Assembly (NCBI RefSeq): GCF_041260665.1
Contig: NZ_JBGCCT010000005.1
Span: forward strand, 364,670-428,669
DNA length: 64,000 nt
Source of the DNA: Catenulispora sp. GP43
Lineage (GTDB): Bacteria; Actinomycetota; Actinomycetes; Streptomycetales; Catenulisporaceae
Reading direction: 5' to 3'
Under the pieces are notes generated by a model that saw only the letters and a list, made by a program, of their open reading frames with translations, searched no databases and was not told where the DNA came from. A program made the position numbers and the translations under genes. Shown here piece after piece: positions 23,109-31,486 of the stretch (position 1 is its first letter; every line of letters starts with the position of its first letter).

Positions 23109-23932
23109 GCCGACTCCAGGGGCGCGAAGCGTGGCGGACGGCGCTCCAGGTAGCTGTGGACGCCCTCGGCGGCGTCGGGGTGCCGGAACGAGTCGTGCAT
23201 CAGCTTGTTGGCCACCGCGACCGCGGTCGGCAGGTCCGAATCCATGGCCTGATACACCTGCTGCTTCATCAGGGCCATCGACTGCGGCGAGCAGTTCTCG
23301 GCGAGGTCGGCAGCGTAGGCCAGGGTGGCGGTGAGGAGTGATCCGGCGGGCAGGACGCGGTCGACCAGGCCCATGGCCAGCGCCTCGTCGCCGAGGACCA
23401 CTCGGGCCGACATCAGGAGGTCCAGGGCGCGGCTCTGTCCCACCAGGCGGGGGAGCAGCCAGGCGCTGCCGTACTCGGCGATCAGGCCGCGGCGCGAGAA
23501 GGCTGTCGTGAACTTGGCCTGCGGTGTCGTGAAGCGCAGGTCGCAGTACAGCGCCTGCACCAGGCCGAGGCCGGCCGCCGGGCCGTTGATCGCCGCGATC
23601 AGCGGCTTGCGGAAGGACAGGGGCCGCTCGCGGGCCCGGCGGGTCCGTGCGTCGGCGATGGTGTCCGGGTCGACGGTGCCGAGTTGCGACAGGTCCTCCA
23701 TATCGGCACCGGCACAGAAACCGCGTCCCGCGCCGGTGACGACCACGACCCGTACCTCGGGGTCGGCTTCCGCCTCGTCGAGGAGCGCGAAGTAGCGCTC
23801 CTCGAGCGGGATGTTCCAGGCGTTCAGCCGGTCCGGCCGGTTGAGGGTGAGCAGCAGGACCGCTCCGTGCCGTTCGGCCAGGACCAGCTCGGGTGCATCG
23901 GTCGTGGCGGGTGCGTCAGTGCTCTGTGTCAT
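23105..23932 (-). CDS. Enoyl-CoA hydratase/isomerase (crotonase)
   Basis: A 275-residue crotonase-fold protein. The oxyanion-hole segments are GRGFCAGADM (about 68-77) and INGPAAGLGL (about 113-122). A glutamate in the LIAEYGSAWLLPRLVG helix corresponds to one of the two catalytic Glu of hydratases; the other position looks substituted, so isomerase, lyase or another reaction cannot be excluded. Hydratases add water across 2-enoyl-CoA in beta-oxidation. ATG 23932 has GGAGA upstream. It sits in the ACAD/APH/SDR operon and probably acts on the enoyl-CoA made there. Confidence 0.9.
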   Translation of the reverse strand: MTQSTDAPATTDAPELVLAERHGAVLLLTLNRPDRLNAWNIPLEERYFALLDEAEADPEVRVVVVTGAGRGFCAGADMEDLSQLGTVDPDTIADARTRRARERPLSFRKPLIAAINGPAAGLGLVQALYCDLRFTTPQAKFTTAFSRRGLIAEYGSAWLLPRLVGQSRALDLLMSARVVLGDEALAMGLVDRVLPAGSLLTATLAYAADLAENCSPQSMALMKQQVYQAMDSDLPTAVAVANKLMHDSFRHPDAAEGVHSYLERRPPRFAPLESA

Positions 23933-23983
23933 GGCGTCTCCTCGGTCGGGCCGGTTTCCGGCCGGTGTCGGGCCGGTCGGCCG

Positions 23984-24754
23984 TCAGTCCTTCGGACCGC
24001 CGGCCGCGTAGATCACCTGGCCGGACACGAACCCGGCGTCCTCGCGCACCAGGAACGAGGCCACGGCCGCGATGTCCTCGGGCTTGCCGGAGCGGCCGAC
24101 CGGGATCTGGCTGATCGCCACCTCCCGGAACACGTCGAAGTCGACGCCCATCCGGGCCGCGGTGGCCTTGGTCATGTCGGTCTCGATGAAGCCCGGCGCG
24201 ATCGCGTTGGCGGTGACGCCGAACTTGCCCAGCTCGATCGCCAGCGTCTTGGTGAAGCCCTGCATCCCGGCCTTGGCCGCGGCGTAGTTCGCCTGGCCGC
24301 GGTTGCCCAGCGCCGAGGTGCTGGACAGGTTCACGATCCGGCCGAACCCGGCGTCCACCATGTGCTTCTGCGCGGCCCGCGCCATCAGGAACGCGCCGCG
24401 CAGGTGGACGTTCATCACCGCGTCCCAGTCGCCGACGGTCATCTTGAACAGCAGGTTGTCGCGCAGGATCCCGGCGTTGTTGACCAGGATCGTGGGCGCT
24501 CCGAGATCGGCGGCGATCCGCGCCACCGCGGCGGCCACCTGCTCCTCGTCGGAGACGTCGCAGCCCACGGCCAGCGCCTTGCCGCCGGCCTTGGTGATCG
24601 CCGCGACGGTGTCCGCGCACGCGGTCTCGTCCAGGTCGACGACGGCGACCGCGTGCCCGTCGGCGGCCAGCCGGGCGGCGACGGCCGCGCCGATGCCGCG
24701 GGCGGCGCCGGTGACGATCGCCGTGCGCGGGGTGTCGGAGGTGAGGTCGGTCAT
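23984..24754 (-). CDS. SDR oxidoreductase, FabG-like 3-ketoacyl reductase/3-hydroxyacyl dehydrogenase
   Basis: A 256-residue classical short-chain dehydrogenase: GAARGIG nucleotide loop (about 17-23), NNAG, catalytic Ser-Tyr-Lys in LSSTSALGNRGQANYAAAKAG, and PGFIETDM. This is very close in style to FabG/PhaB reductases of 3-ketoacyl thioesters. In a catabolic operon it would oxidise 3-hydroxyacyl-CoA. VVDLDE after strand 2 begins with Asp, which favours NAD(H). Its ATG overlaps the APH gene stop by 4 bp (translational coupling). Confidence 0.9.
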   Translation of the reverse strand: MTDLTSDTPRTAIVTGAARGIGAAVAARLAADGHAVAVVDLDETACADTVAAITKAGGKALAVGCDVSDEEQVAAAVARIAADLGAPTILVNNAGILRDNLLFKMTVGDWDAVMNVHLRGAFLMARAAQKHMVDAGFGRIVNLSSTSALGNRGQANYAAAKAGMQGFTKTLAIELGKFGVTANAIAPGFIETDMTKATAARMGVDFDVFREVAISQIPVGRSGKPEDIAAVASFLVREDAGFVSGQVIYAAGGPKD

Positions 24755-25815
24755 GTCAGAGTCCTTAGTGCCTTGGCGATCAGGGAGTCGATCTGCTCGG
24801 TGGTCGGGGCGAAGGCGGCGGCGCGGTTGCGCGGCTCGTCCTGGACGCGGCGCAGCACGCCCTCGGCGATGATGGCGATCTTCCACAGGCCCAGCGCGTG
24901 CCAGAAGGCCAGGGCGGAGCCGTCCCGGCCGCCGGCCGAAAGGTACGCGGCGGCCATCTCGTCGCGGTCCGGGAATCCCGGGAGGGTGGAGAAGCTCAGC
25001 AGGCCCTGGCCGGCCTCGCCGGCCGCGGGCCAGTAGGCGAGCAGCGTGCCGATGTCGGCCAGCGGGTCGCCGAGCGTGCACAGCTCCCAGTCCAGGACCG
25101 AGGCGACCGAGCCGTCATCGGGGGAGACGATCACGTTGCGCAGGTGGAAGTCGCCGTGCACGAGGGTGAGCTCGCGCTGCTCGGGGATCGCGGCGGCCAG
25201 CCGGGCGGTCAGCGTGTCCAGATCCGCGGACTCGCGGGTCTTCGAGTGCTGCCACTGCGTCGTCCAGCGCTTCAGCTGGCGCTCGGCGTACGGCTTGTGG
25301 CTGGCCAGATCCGCCAGCCCGGTCTTGTCCAGGTCGACGGCGTGCACCAGCGCCAGGGCGCGGGCGATCGACAGGCCGACGGCGTGCCGGGTGGGCTCGT
25401 CGACCCCCGCGACGACCTCCTCGCGGTCCAGGACCAGGCCGTCGACGAACTCCATCAGGACCATCGGGACGCCGTCCGCGGTCCGGACCGCGAAGACGTG
25501 CGGGACCGGTACCTCAGAGTCCTGCAACGCGGTCAGGATGCGGGCCTCGCGGGCCACGTCGTGCGCCGAGGCCAGCAGGTGTCCCAAGGGCGGGCGGCGC
25601 AGGATCCAGCGGCGGTCGGGACGGCCGGTCGCGTCGGTGACGGCGTAGGTCAGGTTCGACTGGCCGACGCCGACGCGGGTCAGGGTGAGCGGCGGGGTGT
25701 GCTCGATCCCTGATCCGGCCAGCCAGCCCGAGACAAGCCCGGGCAGCTCTTCCAGAGCCGGACCGGTGGAGGTCCCAGGCCTGTCGGGAGCGGGACCGGT
25801 GGAGGATTCAGACAC
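24751..25815 (-). CDS. APH-family kinase (LvaA/ACAD11 kinase-like)
   Basis: A 354-residue aminoglycoside-phosphotransferase-fold kinase: catalytic loop LVHGDFHLRNVIV (the HGD-x-x-x-x-N signature) and Mg-binding VLDWELCTLGDPLADIG, with WILRRPP Lys/Arg strand for ATP. These motifs are typical of the kinase domains of ACAD10/ACAD11, of LvaA and of mycobacterial FadE36, rather than of drug-resistance APHs. ACAD11-type kinases phosphorylate 4-hydroxyacyl-CoA so that the partner dehydrogenase-fold enzyme can eliminate phosphate. Neighbouring ACAD, SDR, crotonase and HAD genes support this. Confidence 0.88.
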   Translation of the reverse strand: MSESSTGPAPDRPGTSTGPALEELPGLVSGWLAGSGIEHTPPLTLTRVGVGQSNLTYAVTDATGRPDRRWILRRPPLGHLLASAHDVAREARILTALQDSEVPVPHVFAVRTADGVPMVLMEFVDGLVLDREEVVAGVDEPTRHAVGLSIARALALVHAVDLDKTGLADLASHKPYAERQLKRWTTQWQHSKTRESADLDTLTARLAAAIPEQRELTLVHGDFHLRNVIVSPDDGSVASVLDWELCTLGDPLADIGTLLAYWPAAGEAGQGLLSFSTLPGFPDRDEMAAAYLSAGGRDGSALAFWHALGLWKIAIIAEGVLRRVQDEPRNRAAAFAPTTEQIDSLIAKALRTLT

Positions 25816-26575
25816 CGGCCTGCCCCAGCAGCGCGCCGCCGTCGATCACCAGCGTCTCGCCGGTGATCCAGGCGGCGGCGTCGGAGGCCAGGAACGCCAC
25901 CGCCGCGGCCACGTCCTCCGGCTCGCCGATCCGGCCCAGCGGGTAGGAGGCGGCGACCTCGGCCTCGCGCTCGAACAGGGCCGCGGCCAGCTTGGTGCGC
26001 ACCACCGCCGGCGCGACGCCGTTGACCCGGACCTTCGGCGCCAGCTCCAGGGCCAGCTGCTTGGTGACGTGGATCAGCGCCGCCTTGCTGGCGTTGTAGA
26101 CGCCCAGGTTCTCCGCGACGTGGATGCCGCCGATCGAGGCGGTGTTCACCACCGAGCCGCCGTGCTCGCCCATCCATGCCTTCACCGCCAGCGAGGTCCA
26201 CAGGATCGGGCCCCACAGGTTGGTGTCGAGGGTCTTGGCGAAGCGGCTCTTCTCGATGTCGATCAGCGGCCCGTACGCGGGGTTGGTGCCGGCGTTGTTG
26301 ACCAGGATGTCCAGGCTGCCGAAGCGCTCGACCGCGAACGCCACGCAGGTGCGGGCCGCTTCCTCGTCGGTGGCGTGCGCCTGGAGGCCGATCGCGGTGC
26401 CGGGTCCTTCGACCTGCTTGGCCGCATCGACGGCGTGCTCCTTGGTGCGCGAGGTGAGGATGACGTTCGCGCCGCCGGCGGCCAGGGTCTGCGCGATCGC
26501 CAGGCCGATGCCGCGCGAGGCGCCGGTGACGATGGCCGTGCGGCCGTTCAGCGAGGGGATGAGGGGGCTGGTCAT
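25808..26575 (-). CDS. SDR-family oxidoreductase
   Basis: A 255-residue classical SDR: TGASRGIG (about 17-24), LTSRTKE after strand 2 (Arg favours NADP(H)), NNAG, and the Ser-Tyr-Lys set in NTASIGGIHVAENLG followed by VYNASKAAL. GETLVIDGGALL ends the fold. It overlaps the APH gene by 8 bp and follows the ACAD gene after 22 bp. In Lva-type clusters an SDR reduces a 4-keto-acyl-CoA to the 4-hydroxy form; this is the better candidate for that step because of its NADP-type loop. Inference only. Confidence 0.88.
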   Translation of the reverse strand: MTSPLIPSLNGRTAIVTGASRGIGLAIAQTLAAGGANVILTSRTKEHAVDAAKQVEGPGTAIGLQAHATDEEAARTCVAFAVERFGSLDILVNNAGTNPAYGPLIDIEKSRFAKTLDTNLWGPILWTSLAVKAWMGEHGGSVVNTASIGGIHVAENLGVYNASKAALIHVTKQLALELAPKVRVNGVAPAVVRTKLAAALFEREAEVAASYPLGRIGEPEDVAAAVAFLASDAAAWITGETLVIDGGALLGQAGV

Positions 26576-26597
26576 GAGCTGAGGGGACTCCCGGATC

Positions 26598-27806
26598 TCA
26601 GTGCTTGTACTTGGCGAGCTCGATCTTCGCGATGGCCCGCTTGTGGACCTCGTCCGGCCCGTCGGCCAGCCGCAGCGTGCGCAGGTGGGCCCAGGCCCAG
26701 GCCAGCGGGAAGTCGTCGGTGACGCCGGCGCCGCCGTGCACCTGGATCGCGCGGTCGATGATGCGCAGCGCCATCTCCGGGGCCGCGACCTTGATGGCGG
26801 CGATCTCGGTGCGCGCGGCCTTGTTCCCGACCGTGTCCATCATCCAGGCGGCCTTCAGCGTCAGCAGCCGCGTCTGCTCGATGTCGATGCGCGCCTCGGC
26901 GATCCAGTCCTGGATGTTGGCGCGGTCGGCCAGCGGCCGGCCGAAGGTGACGCGGTCGGTGGCGCGCCGGCACATCAGCTCCAGCGCGCGCTCGGCCATG
27001 CCGATGGTGCGCATGCAGTGGTGGATGCGGCCCGGGCCCAGCCGGGCCTGGCTGATCGCGAAGCCCTCGCCCTCGCCCTTGAGCAGGTCCTCGGCCGGGA
27101 CGAAGACGTCCTCGAAGGTGATCTCGGCGTGCCCCTCGCGGTCCTGGTAGCCGAAGACCGGCAGCGAGCGCACGATGGTGACGCCCGGCGCGTCCAGCGG
27201 CACGACCATCATCGACTGCTGACGGTGCGGCGCGGCGTCCGGGTCGGTCTTGCCCATGACGATCAGCACGCGGCAGTTCTTGTGCATGGCGTTGGACGTG
27301 AACCACTTGCGGCCGTTGAGCACGTAGCCGCCGCGTGCGTCGTCCCGGACCATGCGCATCTCGATGTTCGTGGCGTCCGAGGAGGCCACCGCCGGCTCGG
27401 TCATCGCGAAGCCGGACCGGACCTCGCCGTCCAGCAGCGGCTTGAGCCACTTCTCCTTGTGCGCCTCGGACCCGAAGAGCGTGAACACTTCCATGTTGCC
27501 GGTGTCCGGCGCGGCGCAGTTGGTGGACTCCGGCGCGAGATGGCTGCGGCCCATGATCTCGGCCAGCGGCGCGTACTCGAAGTTGGTGAGCCCCGGGCCC
27601 CACTCGGCGTGCGGGTGGAACAGATTCCACAACCCGCGCTTCTTGGCCTCGGTCTTCAGCTCCTCGATGACCGCGGGCTGGTGGTGCGGGTCCCCGGAGG
27701 CGCGCATCTGCTCCTCGTAGACCTCTTCGGCGGGATAGACCTGCTCGTCCATGAAGGCGAGGAGATCGTCCTGGTAGCGCTTCGCGCGGTCGGAGACAGG
27801 GAACAT
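26598..27806 (-). CDS. Acyl-CoA dehydrogenase, ACAD10/11-like
   Basis: A 402-residue ACAD-fold flavoprotein. N-terminal helical domain 1-130, middle beta domain with [17 protein letters not shown] (FAD/substrate loop) and [11 protein letters not shown], and C-terminal helices with [16 protein letters not shown]. The C-terminal [16 protein letters not shown] segment, with Asp-Glu-Val-His, is the variant seen in ACAD10/ACAD11 and related bacterial proteins instead of the EGTxEI loop. First gene of the six-gene operon, read from a leaderless-type promoter facing a TetR gene. Likely reaction: conversion of a phosphorylated 4-hydroxyacyl-CoA to enoyl-CoA, or ordinary alpha,beta-dehydrogenation. 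Confidence 0.9.
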   Translation of the reverse strand: MFPVSDRAKRYQDDLLAFMDEQVYPAEEVYEEQMRASGDPHHQPAVIEELKTEAKKRGLWNLFHPHAEWGPGLTNFEYAPLAEIMGRSHLAPESTNCAAPDTGNMEVFTLFGSEAHKEKWLKPLLDGEVRSGFAMTEPAVASSDATNIEMRMVRDDARGGYVLNGRKWFTSNAMHKNCRVLIVMGKTDPDAAPHRQQSMMVVPLDAPGVTIVRSLPVFGYQDREGHAEITFEDVFVPAEDLLKGEGEGFAISQARLGPGRIHHCMRTIGMAERALELMCRRATDRVTFGRPLADRANIQDWIAEARIDIEQTRLLTLKAAWMMDTVGNKAARTEIAAIKVAAPEMALRIIDRAIQVHGGAGVTDDFPLAWAWAHLRTLRLADGPDEVHKRAIAKIELAKYKH

Positions 27807-27812
27807 GGTTCC

Positions 27813-27841
27813 GGTATAGTTGAGGTCGGCGTCAAGTTCAA
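27813..27841 (-). promoter_or_regulatory. ACAD operon promoter with TetR-type operator in the spacer
   Basis: Minus strand: -35 TTGAAC (27841-27836), 17-bp spacer, -10 TATACC (27818-27813), 6 bp to ATG 27806, so leaderless. The spacer contains TTGA-N8-TCAA (27820-27835), an inverted repeat suited to a TetR dimer. The divergent TetR gene starts at 27863, so the site can control both directions. Confidence 0.65.
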
Positions 27842-27862
27842 GTAGGGAGACGGCGTTTCGCT

Positions 27863-28495
27863 ATGGCGAAGACTGAGGTTCGCGTCACACCGCGCAGCGC
27901 GCGGGGCATCCGCACGCGGAACGCGCTGGTCGCGGCCGCACGTGTGGTCTTCGAGCGCGACGGGTATCTGGACGCCCGTTTGGCGGACATCTCTGCGGAG
28001 GCCGGGGTCGCGTCCGGCTCGCTCTACACCTACTTCGAGGGCAAAGAGGAGATCTTCCGCGCGGTCGCCGAGCAGGTGGCCGAGGAGATGGTCCACCCGC
28101 ACCTGCGGGCCCGGACCGGGGTCACCGACCCGCGCGAGCTGATCGACCTCGCGAACCGCGAGTACCTGCGCTCGTACAAGAAGAACGCCAAGCTGATGGG
28201 GCTGTTCGAGCAGGTGTCGCAGGTCGACGAGGAGTTCCGCGCGGTGCGGATCGAGCGCGCGGACGCCTTCGTGCGGCGCAACGCGAAGATGATCCGGACC
28301 CTGCAGGAGTCCGGCGCCGCGGACACCGAAATGGACCCGTTGCTGACGGCGCACGCGCTGTCGGGGATGGTCTCGCGGATGGCGTATGTGGCGTACGTGC
28401 AGAAGGCGCCGATGCCGTTCGAGCGGTTGGTGGAGACGCTGAACCGGATCTGGATCAAGGCCCTGGGCCTCGAACCTGTTGGCGGCTCCGCATAG
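27863..28495 (+). CDS. TetR-family repressor of the acyl-CoA operon
   Basis: A 210-residue TetR regulator. HTH at about 15-60: LVAAARVVFERDGY, then LADISAEAGVASGSLYTYF. The C-terminal domain (80-200, with EYLRSYKKNAKLMGLFEQV) resembles those of acyl-CoA-responsive TetR proteins such as FadR/KstR-type and TetR_C_17 members. It is divergent from the ACAD operon with 56 bp between starts. Acyl-CoA is the natural candidate inducer; this is inference from context. Confidence 0.88.
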   Translation: MAKTEVRVTPRSARGIRTRNALVAAARVVFERDGYLDARLADISAEAGVASGSLYTYFEGKEEIFRAVAEQVAEEMVHPHLRARTGVTDPRELIDLANREYLRSYKKNAKLMGLFEQVSQVDEEFRAVRIERADAFVRRNAKMIRTLQESGAADTEMDPLLTAHALSGMVSRMAYVAYVQKAPMPFERLVETLNRIWIKALGLEPVGGSA

Positions 28496-28505
28496 GCTCC
28501 GGGCC

Positions 28506-29045
28506 ATGGGCTACACCACGGAGTTCACCGGCGCGGTCACGGTCGAGCCGCCGCTGAACGCGCACGAGATCTCGTTTCTGCGGCGCTTCGCCGGCACCCG
28601 GCGCATGGACCGCGAGCTGGGGCCGTATTACTGCGGCACGGGGTTCATGGGGCAGGACGAGGAGCCCGACATCCGGGACTACAACAAGGCCGGGTTCGGG
28701 CAGCCGGGGTTGTGGTGCAAGTGGGAGACGACGGACGACGGCCGCCAGATCGGCTGGAACCAGTCCGAGAAGTTCTACGACTCCGAGGAGTGGATGGCGT
28801 ACCTGATCAGGACGTTCCTGATGCCTGGTGCGGCGCTCGCGGCGGAGCTGGCCTCCCGTGTCGAAGGGCACTACTACGCACCGGAGTTCGCGCACTTCAC
28901 TTTCGACCACCACGTGAACGGCGTCATCGACGCGGACGGCGAAGAGGTCGACGACAACTGGCAGCTCATCGTCACCGACAACGAGGTCACGACCCGCGAC
29001 CTGGGGCCAGGGCCCACCTATGTCGATGAGCCCTGGCCTGTTTGA
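28506..29045 (+). CDS. Conserved-looking protein, function unknown
   Basis: A 179-residue soluble protein rich in aromatic and acidic residues (PYYCGTGFMGQDEEPDIRDY, WCKWETTDDGRQIGW). It probably belongs to a widespread actinobacterial hypothetical family of this aromatic type; no catalytic motif is evident. TAGGCT (28493-28498), which includes the stop codon of the TetR gene, lies 7 bp before ATG 28506 and is a good leaderless -10, so it may be transcribed independently. Its stop codon lies in a 19-bp tandem repeat. Confidence 0.7.
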   Translation: MGYTTEFTGAVTVEPPLNAHEISFLRRFAGTRRMDRELGPYYCGTGFMGQDEEPDIRDYNKAGFGQPGLWCKWETTDDGRQIGWNQSEKFYDSEEWMAYLIRTFLMPGAALAAELASRVEGHYYAPEFAHFTFDHHVNGVIDADGEEVDDNWQLIVTDNEVTTRDLGPGPTYVDEPWPV

Positions 29046-29072
29046 TGAGCACTGACCTGTTTGATGAGCACT
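29035..29072. repeat. 19-bp tandem repeat spanning a stop codon
   Basis: GGCCTGTTTGATGAGCACT followed by GACCTGTTTGATGAGCACT (one mismatch). The stop TGA (29043-29045) of the upstream gene lies in the first unit. Confidence 0.92.
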
Positions 29073-29099
29073 GACCCGCTGTCGGTGCGGGAAGCCCGA

Positions 29100-30221
29100 T
29101 CAGCTCGCCGGCAGATCCACCAGCTCGGCGAGCCGCCGCCGGTGCCGCGTCGGACTCCCCAGCGCGATCGACGAGCTCTTGGCCCGCTTCAGATACAGAT
29201 GCGCGGGGTGCTCCCAGGTGAAGCCGATGCCGCCGTGCATCTGCACGCATTCCTCGGCCGCCTGCACCGCGACCGCCGAGCAGTGGGCCTGCGCGATGGC
29301 GACGGCGATCTCCCGCTCAGCGCCGGTGGCCGAGACCGCGTGGCGCGCGACCGCGCGGGCTTGCGCGATCTGCACCCACAGCTGCGCCAGCCGGTGCTTG
29401 AGCCCTTGGTAGGAGCCGACCGCGCGGCCGAACTGGTGCCGCGTCTTCACGTACTCGACCGTGGTCGTCAGGCACTGCTCGGCCAGGCCGAGCTGCTCGG
29501 AGGCGAGGATCGCCGCCCCGCTCAGCAGGGCCTGCGAGAGCGGTTCGTAGCGGATCGCCAGCAGTTGGCCGGGGGTGTCGTCGAACTCGACGTCGCTCAG
29601 GACCCGCGTCATGTCCAGCGTGGTGACCGGGGTGATCCGCGCGTCGGCCGCCTGGACCACATAGATCGAGCCGTCTGAGGGGACCAGCAGGACGTCGGCC
29701 GTCTGCGCGCCCGCGACGCTCGTGACCTTGCCGGTGAGCCGCGCCGGGTGCGGAGCCTCGCGGGGCGGCCACGGCGTGACCGAGACCCGGCCCTTGTACG
29801 TCGTGTCCGGCGAGCGCGTGAAGGGGATCGCGATCACCGCGGTCACCTCGCCGGAGGCGATGCCGCGGAGCAGGTCCTCGGCCGCGGCCGCGGTGCCGTT
29901 GCCGCTTTCCCGGGCCGCCAGCAGGAGCTCGGTGGCCATCAGGTTGCCCAGGAACGGCACCGGCGCGACCGCCTTGCCCAGTTCCTCGGCGACCACGGCG
30001 GCCTCACGGAGCGTCGCCCCGGCGCCGCCGAGTTCCTCGGGGATCAGCAGTCCGGCCGCGCCGATCCCGGTGCCGAGCGCCTTCCACAGCTGCGCGTCGT
30101 ACGGTTCGGCCGTCTCGGTCCGGGCCAGCACCGCGGACCACGGCGCGCGGTCGGCGAGCAGGTCGGCGACCGCGGTCCGCAGCTCTTCCTCGGTCTCCGA
30201 GTACAGGAGTTCGTCGCTCAC
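29100..30221 (-). CDS. Acyl-CoA dehydrogenase, beta-like partner
   Basis: A 373-residue ACAD-fold protein (GTG 30221, overlapping the upstream stop as GTGA). Short N-terminal helices (ETEEELRTAVADLLADRA), a reduced middle domain and C-terminal HGGIGFTWEHPAHLYLKRAKS. It lacks the EGTSEI-type loop of ordinary ACADs. Adjacent, co-transcribed ACAD genes of unequal type are the rule for alpha2-beta2 FadE enzymes of mycobacteria that act on sterol side-chain CoA esters. It is probably the partner subunit of the preceding gene product. Confidence 0.88.
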   Translation of the reverse strand: MSDELLYSETEEELRTAVADLLADRAPWSAVLARTETAEPYDAQLWKALGTGIGAAGLLIPEELGGAGATLREAAVVAEELGKAVAPVPFLGNLMATELLLAARESGNGTAAAAEDLLRGIASGEVTAVIAIPFTRSPDTTYKGRVSVTPWPPREAPHPARLTGKVTSVAGAQTADVLLVPSDGSIYVVQAADARITPVTTLDMTRVLSDVEFDDTPGQLLAIRYEPLSQALLSGAAILASEQLGLAEQCLTTTVEYVKTRHQFGRAVGSYQGLKHRLAQLWVQIAQARAVARHAVSATGAEREIAVAIAQAHCSAVAVQAAEECVQMHGGIGFTWEHPAHLYLKRAKSSSIALGSPTRHRRRLAELVDLPAS

Positions 30222-31408
30222 CGGGGGAGGTCCTTCCACGCGACGTCCTTGTCGGCCCGGATCTCACCGGGCAGCCCCAGGACGCGTTCGGCGATGATGT
30301 TCAGCAGGATCTCCGAGGTGCCGCCCTCGATCGAGTTGCCCTTGGACCGCAGATAGCGGTAGCCGGGCGAGCGGCCGACGAAGTCGACGGTGTCGGGCCG
30401 GCGCATCGTCCAGTCGTCGTAGCGCAGCGCCTCCTCGCCGAGCAGTTCCAGCTCCAGGCCGGAGATCTGCTGGTTGAGGGTAGCGAAGGCGTACTTCGCC
30501 GCCGAGCCTTCGGGGCCGGGCTGGCCGGCCGCGAGCTGCGCGGACAGCCGCTGCGCGGTCAGGCGCGCGGCCTCGGCGGCCACCCACAGCGTCATCAGCC
30601 GGTCGTGCAGCGCCGCGTCGCGCACCTTCTCGTTCTCGCGCCAGGTCTTCGCCAGCACGCCGATCATGCCGGACTCGCGCGGGGAGGCCCCGCCGCCGAT
30701 CGCGACGCGCTCGTTCATCAGCGTCGTCTGCGCGACCTTCCACCCCTCGCCGACCGCGCCGAGGCGCTGGCTGTCGGGGATGCGGACGTCGGTCAGGAAG
30801 ACCTCGTTGAACTCGGCCTCGCCGGTGATCTGCCGCAACGGCCGCACCTCGACGCCCGGCGCGGTCATGTCCAGCACGAAGTAGGTCATGCCCTGGTGCT
30901 TGGGCACGTCCGGATCGGTGCGGGTGACCAGGATCGCCCAGCGCGCCTCGTGCGCCATGGACGTCCACACCTTCTGGCCGTTGACGACCCAGTCGTCGCC
31001 GTCGCGCACGGCGCGGGTGGCCAGCGCGGCGAGGTCGGATCCGGCGCCGGGCTCGGAGAACAGCTGGCACCACACCTCCTCCCCGCACCACAGCGGCCGC
31101 AGCCAGCGCTGTTTCTGCTCGTCGCTGCCGAAGGCCAGGATGGTCGGGGCGGCCATCCCCAGCCCGATGCCGATGCGCCGGGGCCCGTTGTCGGGGGCGC
31201 CGGCGGCGGCGAACGCCTTCTCGGCGATCGGCTGCCGGTCACGCGGCAGGCCCAGGCCCCCCAGCCCCGGCGGATAGTGCAGCCAGGCGAGCCCGGCGTC
31301 GAAGCGCGCACGGAGGAAGTCGAGCCGGTCCGTGCTGCCGGGATCGTGGGCGGCGAGGAAGTCGTGAATGCGGTTCTCGAGGTCGTGCTGGGTGATCAAT
31401 GGCGGCAC
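30218..31408 (-). CDS. Acyl-CoA dehydrogenase, FadE-like
   Basis: A 396-residue ACAD: CQLFSEPGAGSDLAALATRA is the FAD loop, VNGQKVWTSMAHEA the substrate side, and GNSIEGGTSEILLNIIAERV the C-terminal nucleotide-binding signature. First gene of a two-gene operon with the other ACAD (4-bp overlap). GTG 31408 is used as start; TTG 31399 is possible. It carries out alpha,beta-dehydrogenation of an acyl-CoA, electrons passing to ETF. Substrate class (branched, aromatic or sterol-like) is inferred only from the heteromer-type arrangement. Confidence 0.9.
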   Translation of the reverse strand: MPPLITQHDLENRIHDFLAAHDPGSTDRLDFLRARFDAGLAWLHYPPGLGGLGLPRDRQPIAEKAFAAAGAPDNGPRRIGIGLGMAAPTILAFGSDEQKQRWLRPLWCGEEVWCQLFSEPGAGSDLAALATRAVRDGDDWVVNGQKVWTSMAHEARWAILVTRTDPDVPKHQGMTYFVLDMTAPGVEVRPLRQITGEAEFNEVFLTDVRIPDSQRLGAVGEGWKVAQTTLMNERVAIGGGASPRESGMIGVLAKTWRENEKVRDAALHDRLMTLWVAAEAARLTAQRLSAQLAAGQPGPEGSAAKYAFATLNQQISGLELELLGEEALRYDDWTMRRPDTVDFVGRSPGYRYLRSKGNSIEGGTSEILLNIIAERVLGLPGEIRADKDVAWKDLPR

Positions 31409-31420
31409 CCTTGCTTTCCA

Positions 31421-31470
31421 ACCGGTCGGTAACTGTCCGCTCAGTATTGTCCTGGCGGGGGTGGTGTCAA
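31421..31470 (-). promoter_or_regulatory. Promoter and possible operator of the ACAD pair
   Basis: Minus strand: -35 TTGACA (31470-31465), 18-bp spacer, -10 TACTGA (31446-31441). Between the -10 and the start is ACCG-N2-CGGT (31421-31430), a short palindrome of the kind bound by TetR regulators of lipid genes. Which regulator binds is unknown. Confidence 0.5.
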
Positions 31471-31486
31471 CAGGGGTTGATCGAAT

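Noticed and set aside
24751..25815. Aminoglycoside resistance phosphotransferase
   Set aside because: Operon with acyl-CoA genes and ACAD11/LvaA-style motifs make a metabolic kinase far likelier.
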